A stretch of 64,000 bases of DNA from contig NC_034412.1 of NCBI RefSeq assembly GCF_002078875.1, positions 7,583,230-7,647,229 of the forward strand. The letters are read 5' to 3'. The stretch comes from Numida meleagris (lineage: Eukaryota > Chordata > Aves > Galliformes > Numididae). The notes beneath the pieces are model-generated. The model searched no databases. It was not told the DNA's origin and saw nothing but the letters and a program-made list of their open reading frames with translations. The translations under genes and the position numbers were made by a program. The stretch's first letter is position 1. Each line of letters begins with the position of its first letter. Positions 23,880 to 33,579 of the stretch are shown here, one piece after another.

Positions 23880-26700
23880 CGCGTGCTTTGCAGGAAGCCG
23901 GCTTTCATCTGTCCTGCTGGTGCCCTGTACTGGCCTCCTCCACCCATGCACGCTTTTCTCCAGAGGCTGAGCCCAGCCACCTTTGTGTTGCTTCCTCTGT
24001 GCGTGGAGGAATGCCTTCAACATTTGTAGAAAACAAATAATAGTTGTTGAAGTAGTTCGTGCCCTGAAACTTTAGCTGCGCCCTGGTCTCACACACCCCT
24101 TTGCTTTAGGATGAACAAACTGCTACCCACAGAGAATTCCGCAGTGTTCTGTTCTGTAGCTACTGCCTTGTTCTCACACTGTAAATTAAAAGCTGTGAAG
24201 GAGAAGGAAATTTTCTCGGGTAAATGAGAGAAATTATCACATAATTTAGTGTAATTTTTGATGCTGGGAACAGTTTTCTCCATGCACCTGTTAGGGGAGA
24301 GAAACAAGGCTGCCTTAACCATCAATCTGTAGGACCTCAGAGCTCAGCCTGAAAGCAAGGGTGAAACGAAATACGAAAATTGCAGTGCAGCAGAAGAGGA
24401 GTCAGCTATCTGAGGGCCTCTGCTGAAATCCCATCTTTCGGGTAGGATTTCTTGTGCATTTTTGTGTTTTGGTCACCTGACGGTAGCTCTCTGGCCTAAT
24501 TGGTTTCCTAGTTAACAGACTAAGTAATGATGTAACAAGAGTGTGTGGGAACCAGACCTGTGTGACAGATACAATTTTTCCCAGCCATACTAATTTTGCC
24601 TGCTTACCTGGTTCTGCTGCTGGCTATCTGGAAATTTGAACTACTGAAAGGATATAATGAGCTTAGAAAAAGAGGAGATACAGCTTAGTCCTTTAACATG
24701 AAATTGTCACCAGCCACAGAAGGTATTAACTTGTGAAGTCCAATTATTTTTCTCACTAAAAAAACGGTATATTTTAATAGATACGATGGTGTCTACAGCT
24801 TTCTTGTCCTTTCTCTGTGGTTGGCTAAAGTGAGAATTAATTGTTGGCAGCCTAAAAGAGAAGATCAACTTGGTCCAATTGCAAGTGTCTCAATATCCAG
24901 TTTTTACTCTTTACTCTGTGCTGTCCCGGAGTGCTCTCACAGACAGTGTTACTCATTTGTGCTTAGCGTGTTTGTAGCTTCATCTTGTTGCTATTGCTTG
25001 CGTGACAGAGCTTCAGAAAGGCTCTGGCTAAGATCAAGGTCCTGTGGAACTGGGCACCCTTTACATACAGGTTTTATGTTTGTAGGAATGCCTCTAGGTG
25101 TTGTTTCACTTTGCACCTTCAGACTTGTTTGATACACGGAAAAAAACCTGAGTGCAAAAGCAAGAAGTTGGACTCCTGTGTTGATGTGAAACTGTTTTAT
25201 GTTATTCTTGAAAACACAACGCTTAAATGTGATGACAAATCATGAAAGTAGCAGGGCTTTGCATACACTTGATGTGGTTAATCCAGTCAGTAAACGTGAT
25301 GTTAAAAAAGGGCACCCTGTAGCGTTTCGGTATCTTTCTATCTGAAGCATATACGATGCCTAACTTGTATGCAACGGATCCGGGGCCTGACATCTATTTA
25401 AACTCTTTGGGAGCAATATCAAACATTAATGGGGATTAGTGTTAGAACTGGTGTAAACATAGCAAACAATCTGCTCTAAGTGTATGCTCACATTTCCATA
25501 TGTTATGTAGGTAAGCAGAGCCATTGCAGAGGAAAGAAACCCCAAGAGGCGGCTCTCAGCTCACTGCTGCTGGGGCTGGTGGAGGCAGACACACGGGGCA
25601 CAGCTCATGTGATAGCTACATGTTCATAAAGTGCTACGTCTAGAGCTGCCATTTACTTTAGTAAAAGTTAAGTAGGATTTAAAGAGATGCAATTGCACTG
25701 TGCAAAGCCACCAAAAAAAAAAAAAAAAAGATAAAAATGATTTAGTACTTCCAGGTGCACTGCAATTCTTGGCAGAGAAAGCTAATTCCAGGTGTGTAAC
25801 TTCAAAAATAAATAAATAAATAAAATCCAGCCCCATTGTCAAACCTGGATAAAATCATCAAGTTAGGAAAATAGAAGCTAAAGAGGAACAAAGTCCAAAG
25901 TATAACTGAGGAAAGACAGCGTCGCCATTGAAGAAATTATTTCGTATAAGTGAATCTCTCTATTACTTAAGTAAACATAGCTTGATTCTGGGCGATAATT
26001 CAAAAGAGATAAAGCTTTTGCATGCATGAGCACAGAGAAAGATGACATATTCACAGTGGGAGGTATGAGGTGGGGTTGCCAGTAGTGCCAAAATTTATCT
26101 CACACAAACACACTTAGGGCCAGATCGAAAGCTGCTGAAGCAAAGAGCAAGTCTTTCCACTGTCTTCAGCCGGCTTTGTAGTCATCATGCCAGGAGAAAG
26201 GAAAAAAAATACATTTGTTTCCTTATTTGTGGCCAAATCGTTTACACATTTTCCTTCTCTTTTTAAGCCTGGGGAACTCTTGTCATTGACTTCCTCGGGG
26301 GCAGGTCCTTAATCAACAGATCAAAATATAAGCTGTACCACCAAATGGAAAATACTATTATAGCAGCTAAAGTGATTTGCTTGAGCAGCACATGTGGTAT
26401 GGGATATTATTATTCCATAATAGAATACACATTGATTCGTTTGCCACTTTTTTTTTTTTTTTAAAAAAAGAGCTTTTTATTTATACAACGTGTTTATGGA
26501 CAAATATGCATTGAATGCTTTGTAAGTCCTATTATAGTTTGTTTTTATTTCCACATGTTCAGATGAAATGGCTTTTACTGGGACTAAAAACCTACAGCCC
26601 TAATGGAAGCTCTTACAGTTGGTGCCAGTTTTATATCTTGCAGGGGCTGTTGTCACTATATTAATATCCTGGAGGTCAAGTTAATTATTTTTTTTTTAAT
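23880..26700. other. No gene seen; two simple repeats
   Basis: Unique DNA with a 17-base A run at 25713-25729 and a short (TAAA)n array at 25805-25825. A GC-richer 70-base patch lies near 25545-25615. The phrase GGGCCAGATCGAAAGCTG near 26118 recalls an ancient sauropsid repeat but is too short to call. Confidence 0.6.
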
Positions 26701-26709
26701 ATTTTGCAG

Positions 26710-26874
26710 GCTCTGTGCAATTTGATACAGTGTCACACTTGGTGCGTGCCAGTTTTGTGCCTGAAGTATAAGAGCCGGGGAACCGTACCAGCTCAGACCT
26801 CCAAGGAAGAAGCTTTTGCAGGAATCCATGACCACACAGAAAGAAAATGGACACAGCAACCTTGTCTCCCAAAG
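26710..26874 (+). other. Candidate 165-nt exon, phase 0/0 (first of three)
   Basis: A T-rich tract and TTTTGCAG (ending 26709) precede, and AAAG|GTACCT follows (GT at 26875). Between them lie exactly 55 codons with no stop in phase 0, beginning ALCNLIQ and ending QQPCLPK. The frame has several Cys and a polar middle (SKEEAFAG), with no domain, signal peptide or membrane segment that I recognise. Length divisible by three with phase 0 at both ends matches the next candidate exon downstream. The acceptor is good and the donor only fair. Real coding exon, noncoding exon and chance are all possible. Confidence 0.25.
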
Positions 26875-26879
26875 GTACC

Positions 26880-27680
26880 TGTGAAAACTCCTGAGGAATC
26901 AGTGTGCTAGCTACGAATGAGACAGATTTGATGGGAAAGTCTGGTTTTCCCTGAAAGCTGGGCTTTCAGTTGCTGTGATCAGCGGCTGGGTACATGGCAG
27001 CATGTTTGGTTCAATTTGCTCCTGTGAACCAACTTTTTTTCTCTTCCTATAACCTAGATTTAACAAAAAGGGGCTTGAGAAACCCAATCCTTTCTCAGAT
27101 ACACGATCACTCCCTGACTTTCAGTACTGCTGTCATCCATGGGAGCCGAGATAGTGTTGTGCCTGTGATAACACATGGGCATTTCAGTGATACAAAAATA
27201 GCGCAGGTGAATATTAAAACCTTTTTGCCCTTGCCCTGAGCCTGCTGGGCTGGGTGGCCATTCCTTATTGCAGAGGAGCAACAAGGTATGACTCTGTGCA
27301 CAGGGCGAAGCAATTAACAACCCAGCTGTGATTGCACAGGGCTTTCTATAGCCTCTCTCTTTTTTCCCACACACACTATGTGCACATAGGGGAGGGGAAG
27401 GGGCTTTTCATTTCCTTTCTCTGCTCGCTGCTGTGATTGCACTAAGTCGGTACAGAGATCCTTATCTCAAAGCAAAGAGGAAAGTGAAATCTCCAGTTTT
27501 GTCACTGAGTGCTCTGTAATATCCAGGGAGTTTAGCAGGCACAGATTTTCCCTTCATGGCATGGCTGTGAGCTAGAGGCGTTCATTCTGTCCAGAACTCC
27601 GCATTAGGGCAGGCTGGGTCCCCATGGAGTAAAGGTGCTTCAAACCTGGCTGGTTTGCTTTTGTGACATTGTGATCAATC
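26880..27680. other. No gene seen
   Basis: Unique sequence. If the candidate exons on either side are real, this is intron. A purine-rich piece with GGGGAGGGGAAGGGGC lies at about 27389-27404. Confidence 0.5.
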
Positions 27681-27689
27681 TGTTTTCCA

Positions 27690-28075
27690 CTGAAAAACAC
27701 TGAGGAGATATTTTCATTTTTACCTATCGTTTCAGACTCTCCAGACTATTAATGCTGCATAAATATTAAAGGCTTGTTATTTACATTAGAATCATTATCT
27801 TTATAGATATCAGCGCTTGTTAAAAGATTCATAATGCATAATTCATTGAACCAATTCTGCCCTTTCCTCTGTTTGTTATTCACCTGCAAACAGACTTTGA
27901 TTTTTACAAATTTGTTCATTATTCAATCACTCCAGGCTCTCTTCATGAACACATTTTAGTGGTGTCCTTTTGCTCAAACTATTGTCTTCTACCATATTCT
28001 TATCAATTTGTTTCTGTTGTTGCTTGCACAGCGTAATTGAACATTTAATAACAGACTTGAAACTCCCATTGACTT
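27690..28075. promoter_or_regulatory. Possible conserved noncoding element
   Basis: Dense AT-rich motifs typical of developmental enhancers lie close together with no repeat sequence. They include GCTGCATAAATATTAAAGG, TTATCTTTATAGATATC (GATA-like), ATAATGCATAATTCATTG (homeodomain/POU-like) and CATTATTCAATCA. The far end carries AAACTCCCATTGACTTTAAT, which resembles an old sauropsid repeat phrase, so part of the block may derive from a repeat. No conservation data were available. Confidence 0.3.
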
Positions 28076-28324
28076 TAATCAAGATGTACAGGATAGCTGT
28101 GGGGATTTGTGCTAATGCTTCTCATGCTGCCATATGCAGCTGCTGACAAGATATGCGTCGTGGTCACTAATGTAGCAAGAATTGCCTTTTATTCCCACTC
28201 ACTGGAAACAATAATCAATGGAGTTCTGCAGCACACAGCCATGCTTGAAAACTCAGGAACATCAATTTTTGGTGTAGATGTGCAAAGCAAGTATGGCGAG
28301 GCATAGGTTTCCTTCCACTGCAGC

Positions 28325-28480
28325 ACAGCGTGGTTCAGTGAGAGAGCACCAGGCTGGAACTTTGGAGGTCAGGGTCAGACCTCCAGCCAGCCGTTTCCAT
28401 GCAGGGTTGCTTCCCTCTGTGCCTCAGTTTTCTCCTTTGCAAATTGATGTCATAGTTTCTTGAGGACGATCTGTCTCTGC
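28325..28480 (+). mobile_element. MIR-type SINE, near full length
   Basis: MIR elements are tRNA-derived CORE-SINEs spread before the split of modern amniotes and are now inert. The copy runs from a tRNA-like head (GTGGTTCAGTGAGAGAGCACC near 28330) through GGTCAGGGTCAGACCTCC to the conserved 3' region with CTGTGCCTCAGTTTTCTCC at about 28419. The order and spacing match the MIR consensus as I remember it. Divergence is high, as expected for its age. It ends about 180 bases before a candidate exon. Confidence 0.7.
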
Positions 28481-28659
28481 AGAGACCACAGGAAGAAAAA
28501 ACAGTCCTAACATCTAACTTGAAGCAAGTCTATTATGTTCCCTCCCCTGAGCTCCATGGAAAAAGAGTTGCGAGTGGCTTCTCCATTGATTTAGGGTATC
28601 TGCCTTTGGGGCTGTTTTTCTGAAACACCTCAACGCTGATCCCTCGCTCCCCACTATAG

Positions 28660-28785
28660 GAATCTGGAGAGAGTCACCTTATCATAGCTTGGCTGGAGTG
28701 CCTGAAGAAACACTATGACAAGGAAATAGTTTGGAAATGGAAGTGTAGCGCGTTTCTCTTTGATCCAAATACTTTGATCTTTAAG
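28660..28785 (+). other. Candidate 126-nt exon, phase 0/0 (second of three)
   Basis: A C/T-rich tract and CACTATAG (ending 28659) precede it, with a branch-point-like CGCTGAT about 25 bases upstream. TTTAAG|GTATGA follows, a good donor with GT at 28786. The 42 codons between are open in phase 0, start ESGESHLIIAWLECLKKHYD and end FLFDPNTLIFK. In-frame stops sit immediately outside both splice sites (TAG at 28657, TGA at 28789), so the open frame coincides exactly with the splice-bounded segment. The peptide looks like mixed helix and strand, with three Trp and no known domain. It lies between a MIR and a mariner, as an exon among intronic repeats would. Chance remains plausible for 42 codons. 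Confidence 0.3.
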
Positions 28786-28924
28786 GTATGAATAAGGAAT
28801 GAACACGGCATGATTAAGTTCTTTCTGTTTTCAATTCAGTTCATCACTGTCCATCTTCAGATTATTTTGCATGCACTTCTGAGAAACTCCTACCTGCACA
28901 GTGGGGAAAAAGTTCAAGGTATGA

Positions 28925-29458
28925 GGGTTGCTCTGAAAGTAATGCCTCCAATTTTATTTTGTTGACCCACAAAGTCAGAGGCAGATGTTGGTAATGTGGC
29001 AGCAGAGGCTGAACCATTCCACCAATATCCTGTTACACTTTGTTGCCGTGTGACAGATGGCAGCAGAGGGGTAGTCTGACACAGTGGTGTCTGACATGGA
29101 AGTGTGTATGAAGCAAACGCATGTAACTGAATTATTCCATGTGGAAAAAATGGCACCCACTGACATTCACTGACACTTACTGAAAGTTTATGGAGACCAA
29201 CAGTGAATGTGAGCACAGAGAGATGGTGGGTTGTGCATTTCAGCAGTAGTGATAGCAACAGTGTGTCACCTCCACTGGTGCAGATTGTTATGAGTGCAGC
29301 ATGCAGGTCCCTGTTCATTACTGGTGAAAATGCAAAGCTAATGATGCTGACTACGTTGAAAAGTAGTGTTTTATAGGTGAGAATTTTCTCTATCAAATAG
29401 TGTAATTGTGTGCTTTGTAGCTGTTGTTTTCATGGAAGGTATTACTTTCAGAGCAACC
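28925..29458 (+). mobile_element. Internally deleted mariner (Galluhop/Mariner1_GG type)
   Basis: Mariners are DNA transposons that move by cut-and-paste into TA sites. The ends are inverted repeats: GGTTGCTCTGAAAGTAATG from 28926 and its reverse complement at 29438-29458, 20 of 21 bases matching over the core. TA dinucleotides flank the ends (28920-28921, 29459-29460), fitting the TA target duplication. At about 540 bases it is less than half the length of an autonomous mariner. The 5' part matches the transposase start and the 3' part its C-terminal tail, so the middle is missing. I remember this deleted form as common in chicken, which supports the species call. Confidence 0.92.
29096..29256 (+). 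pseudogene. Mariner transposase N-terminal remnant
   Basis: The reading frame opens at an ATG (29096) and gives about 25 residues of the mariner transposase N-terminal DNA-binding region, including FHVEKMAPTDIH. It is broken by TGA at 29171-29173, where a single C-to-T change of an Arg codon would explain the stop. A second TGA follows at 29204-29206, near an apparent one-base loss. The catalytic DD34D region is absent because of the internal deletion. This copy cannot make transposase and could only have moved with enzyme supplied by another copy. Confidence 0.8.
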
Positions 29459-29464
29459 TACATA

Positions 29465-30465
29465 ATATAGATAAAATGAAGTCCGTCATAAAGAACTACT
29501 TTATTTAGGTCTACAAAGAAATGATTGCAACAGGTAACAATAAGTAAATCTGATGAAAATGTTGAAAGAAAAATATTCCTGCTATGAAAACAATATTTAG
29601 AAAAATACATATGCAAGGGAAGTATATATATATATTTTTTCATTTCAAAGTGAAATTTCAAGACAAAGCAGTCAAAATTAAGCATTTTGTAATTGTCATT
29701 TTATTTATCGTAAAGGGCGTTTTTGAACTTTTCTGGTAATTGCTCGCTCCATTACAGTCTAGTCTTAATGGTTTTTTTCTTCCTACTAAAAGTAAAAAAA
29801 CAGAGATTATTTTTGGAAATAAATTTTTAATATTGAAAACTCACAAATTGAAAAAAAAAACATTAAATTAAAATCAGAAAATCTTCCAGATTTCCAGCTA
29901 GAAAAACAAGACAAATGGCCCTGAATGAAATTGTCTTCTTAGTAATGTTTCTCCACTTAAAAATTTTAGACGTGATTGTTTCCCTCCTCAAGTTCTCTGT
30001 GGTTTCTTTGCTTTCTCATTTATCTTAGATAATTATGTACAGTCATTTCCTTTTACTCTCCAATCAAGCTCTGGTAAAATACAAATTTCTAATTAGGAGT
30101 GATAGTGATTCAGCCATCTATCATACACAGTAACAGTATCTATGGACTTACGTATTCTTGATGTCTATTAACAGCAGTGCTGAATTTTAGCAGTGAAAAA
30201 AAGAAAAAAAAAGATTTATTTTTACATCAGGAGGTTACTTTTACATTGTTCACGAGAAGGAATGAGGTAAACCTCACCATTACTGCCATTATATGGAGAG
30301 TAGAGAACATTTACTACACAAATTTCTCAGCACTTCTCAGGTCACATGTGCACCAAGGCTCATGTGTGCTAAATGTTCAGGCATGCCTCCACCTGGTGCT
30401 TGGGACTGGCATGCTGTGAAGATGAAGAGTAGCCTGGACTCTGGAGATCAGAGCTTAAACTCCAC
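29465..30465. other. No gene seen
   Basis: AT-rich unique DNA with short A and T runs (for example 29851-29860 and 30187-30212). Open frames are short. Confidence 0.6.
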
Positions 30466-30470
30466 TCAGT

Positions 30471-30620
30471 GCCATAGAATCCTAGAATGGCCTGGGTTGA
30501 AAAGGACCTCAAAGATCATCAAGTTTCAACCCCCCTGCTGAGTGCAGGGTTGCCAACTGCTAGACCAGATTGCCCAGAGCCACGTCCAGCCTTGCCAGGG
30601 TGTCTTTGGATGAGTGGTGG
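30471..30620 (-). mobile_element. CR1 LINE 3'-end fragment, antisense
   Basis: The plus strand shows the reverse complement of a CR1 3' end. It begins CATAGAATCCTAGAATGGCC at 30473, then has AAAAGGACCTCAAAGATCAT and CAACCCCCCTGCTGAGTGCA, and fades after CCAGAGCCACGTCCAGCC near 30577. This is the usual form of short, 5'-truncated chicken CR1 insertions. Similarity is higher than for the copy at 6 kb, so it may be a younger subfamily. The upstream (right) boundary is approximate. Confidence 0.9.
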
Positions 30621-30639
30621 GACTTCCCAAGCATTTCCA

Positions 30640-31400
30640 GGCCTGGCATTGCAATCCTGATCCAAGTTTAGAACTACAGTAATCTTGTTTACCACACTCT
30701 CCAGCATCCAAATTTATAGTTTTCTTCACCGTTGTGTCCAGTTCATGCAATAGTGATTTATGAAAAGAACCAGAGTCTACAGATTATAACGATCTCTTAA
30801 AATACTCTCCTGAAGGGCAATGGAAGCACTGAAAGTGAGAAACTACACTGTCTTCAATTTTCACTAGACCTCATTTGTCTGTCTTCCTTCTACCCTCTCT
30901 TTCACCACTAATCATCCAGCATTTGATGTTTGGGGACACCACGTGCTATTTTGTCTCCCAGTCACTTTCATCCCTTCCTCTGCAATGTGTTGACACAAGC
31001 CCTGTGTTCACAGTAGAGCCCTGGCCAAAATGGCTCAGCTTCCTTCCCAGAGTGTCAGAGAGCCAGGAAGAAAGGTTTGCTCAAGACCTTGGCTCCCTCT
31101 CCTGGCTGGCTTTGCAGCAACTTACAAAGAGACTTCAGCCCTTCAGAAATTACACTGTTTGCTTACAGCTAGTGAACACTTGAAACAAGAGAGGAGCACT
31201 CTGATGATGAGATTTTGGATTACAAATTAAAAAAAAAAAAAGTTGGAAGGTAAACTCATTAAAATTGTAGTTAGTTATTTAAAGTAAAATCATCATATTT
31301 TGGATACAGACAATTTGAATATATTTTCCACCTGCTAAGACTTCTCAAATGCAAGGTACATATGAGAAAGGGTCTTTTGAAACTTGTTTGTTTTTCTGGA
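30640..31400. other. No gene seen
   Basis: Unique DNA. A 102-codon open frame on plus (30875-31183) has no recognisable domain and no convincing splice context, so it is not called. Confidence 0.5.
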
Positions 31401-31428
31401 TTATCTCTTTTTTTCTTCTGTCCTGCAG

Positions 31429-31743
31429 GCTCTAGACTGCTACTCAGTAAATGTCCCAATAAAGGCTGTGTGTTATCCTTTAACGCTGGTAGCATTCCCT
31501 CTACCTGCTAATTGCTTTATTTGTCCTTACTGCTTCCGTCCCCTCATCAACAAAGGCTTTAGCGTAAAGGGCAATGAGGTAGAACATGACAAGGAGAGTG
31601 GGAACCAGAAGAGCAAATATTTCTGTAATTACACAGTAGCCTGGAGTAGCTCTTCTCAAATCAATTATGTAGCCTGGATTGCCCAAAACTCTGAGGACAC
31701 AGCCCTTGTTTTAATTTGCCTGTGGAGCTATGTGCTCCAATAA
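31429..31743 (+). other. Candidate terminal coding exon, phase 0 (third of three)
   Basis: A very strong acceptor (ATCTCTTTTTTTCTTC then TGTCCTGCAG ending 31428) opens into 104 codons without a stop, closing at TAA 31741-31743. The frame begins ALDCYSVNV, has a Cys pair in FICPYC, a charged middle (KGNEVEHDKESGNQKSK) and a hydrophobic end (ALVLICLWSYVLQ). Phase 0 fits the donor of the 28660-28785 candidate. An AATAAA at 32027 could serve as the poly-A signal. No domain is recognised. The opposite strand is also open here for about 70 codons, with a hydrophobic stretch, which weakens the coding argument because T-rich DNA lacking stops can do this by chance. Confidence 0.3.
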
Positions 31744-31929
31744 TGGGCAAGGTTCTTCCCTTGTTACCAGTTGCCTTTTATCAGAATCCACACAATTCCT
31801 TTCTTAGTTGTTATTTTTATTTAATTAGTGTATTAATGATGCATTGCACTGAGCACAGCTATGAATCAATCATTTTAAATTGCTTTGCAGACATTAACCA
31901 ATAAGTTTCAGGTTATCTTGTAGGAAAGG

Positions 31930-31985
31930 TTGTGACATGTCCATTTTACAGTGGGGCAAACTGAGGCAGAGTTTCTGTAACAGAA
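31930..31985 (-). mobile_element. MIR fragment, antisense
   Basis: TCCATTTTACAGTGGGGCAA followed by ACTGAGGCAGAG is the reverse complement of the MIR phrase CTCAGTTTCC...CTGTAAAATGG. Only the conserved 3' part is clear. If the candidate exons are real it would lie in the 3' untranslated region. Confidence 0.65.
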
Positions 31986-32026
31986 AGGGATTAGGAAAAG
32001 CCCTGGAAAACCACCCATAAAATCCC

Positions 32027-32032
32027 AATAAA
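32027..32032 (+). terminator. AATAAA polyadenylation hexamer, possible
   Basis: A canonical AATAAA lies 284 bases after the stop of the candidate terminal exon, with a modest G/T-rich stretch downstream (GTCAGATGTG near 32053). Such hexamers are frequent in AT-rich DNA, so its use is only suggested by position. Confidence 0.25.
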
Positions 32033-32049
32033 CTCTAGTCACCAAGTAA

Positions 32050-33335
32050 ATTGTCAGATGTGCCAAAAAAATAACCCAGCAATCAAAATATCCAGCCTAA
32101 ACTATGTTTGGGCAAGTTTGTACACTTGCTGTGCGCTCCTCAGAATTGTTCTTTTGGGGGAGTTTATAACTGCTGTAAACCTAGACAGTGAGAAATGAAA
32201 GTATAGTCAGTGTCAAGAGGATTTCAGAAGTTTTGGAGACTGATTTTTTGTTGTTACTGAAGAATTTACTTAATAGCATACTGCACATAACATGGGACTT
32301 AGAGGATTAAGGAGAATTAGCATCTTTATTGTCAACTCCATAAATGTCTCTGATCTTCCAAAGCTTCTAGCTCTTGTTGCTACACAAGTCAGTGCTGGAA
32401 CTTCCTTGGCATCAGTGACTGGGATTTGGCCCACATGGTGGTCGCTGCCCTCGTGTTTCTCCTTTCTTCCTTCACTGTGGGACACTGACCAGAAGCTGTG
32501 TCCAAACGCCTGGGAAAGTTCAGAATCAGGCAAAAATTTGCTTTTGATTCCTATTCTTTTCATAAATGAACTAGCAGTATGTAATGAGCAATGAGAATAC
32601 TGTGTTTCTTTTTTTAATTTAAGCAATGACTTTGGCAGTGACATGAAGGAGTGGAGAAAATGATTTACAGGTGCATTTAAAAGGCATTACAGCTGCTGCC
32701 TGAAAGGATGAGTGTACAGGAGGCAGAAGGGTGACTGGTGATGCCAGGCAGGTAACTCGTTCGGCTCAGCTGTGTATGCAATAGCAAAGGTCCGCTGTGA
32801 AATCTTATCCAAAAATGTGGTGAACTATAACGCTGAAAAAATATTTCATATTTCATTAAAATTCATTTCAAACTTCCTAGATGTTTCTAACTGACTGCAA
32901 GTAAATTTAGAATAAAAAGTTTCATACTCTTCATTAAAAAACAACTCAATATTGATTCACAAAAGGTTGTGATCATTATGTATATTTCTCAGTGAAAAAC
33001 GTTTATCTGGAAAAAAATGTGTCTGGCTGTAGATGTAACCTTACCTGCATAACCTGTAATACAATAACGATAGCTATAGAAAGACTTTTGTTCTTTTTGG
33101 CATAGCTGATCAATTAGATGCGTAGGATGGAGTTACAAAAGCTCTTACAGTTTGCAGGAGTTGCCTTCTGTTTACCCGTGGCTTTTTGAACAGCACAGTG
33201 CTGGAAATGATGTTTCAGTGAGCAAGTGATGTCATGTTACTAAAGACCTCAGTTGACACTGGTTTCCCATAGAATTTTGATGACACAGAAATGCATGTGG
33301 AGGATTGGGCTTTGCTTCAGTCAGCCTTGATGGAG
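32050..33335. other. No gene seen
   Basis: Unique DNA with overlapping 100- to 124-codon frames on both strands near 32270-32640, neither recognisable. No repeat identified. Confidence 0.55.
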
Positions 33336-33344
33336 GAAAATGTT

Positions 33345-33570
33345 TTGTAGATAGGGACCTGAGGCACAGAGGGGTAGGATTACTTTAATTTTCTCTTTTC
33401 TAAAACATTGCCAAATTTTTGTAATGCTTTATGTACAACAATTTGTTTTGATGCTTTCATCATTACTGTATCATCATCTTTCCACCTCACTGGCTGTACA
33501 TGACTTATCCAAAGTGTCCGAAGAGGTCACTGGGAGAGCAGAGAACTGAATTTGTCTTATCTGTAATGAC
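33345..33570 (-). mobile_element. MIR SINE, antisense, split by about 110 bases
   Basis: The left part has GATAGGGACCTGAGGCACAG and AGGGGTAGGATTA, the reverse complement of the MIR 3' core. The right part (about 33500-33565) has ATGACTTATCCAAAGTGTCC, GAGGTCACTGGGAGAGCAGA and GAACTGAATTTG, which match the next expected segment. Between about 33383 and 33498 lies unrelated T-rich sequence, so the element seems interrupted by an insertion. No terminal repeats or target duplication are evident in the insert. Confidence 0.55.
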
Positions 33571-33579
33571 AGTCGGTGC

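Noticed and set aside
28914..29396. 160-codon minus-strand open frame
   Set aside because: It lies antisense within the mariner copy; the real, broken coding frame of that element is on plus.
30875..31183. 102-codon plus-strand frame upstream of the candidate terminal exon
   Set aside because: It has no acceptor and donor pair that would splice it in phase with the neighbouring candidates.
32270..32644. Overlapping frames on both strands (124 codons minus, 100 codons plus)
   Set aside because: Mutual overlap without any motif points to a chance stop-poor patch.
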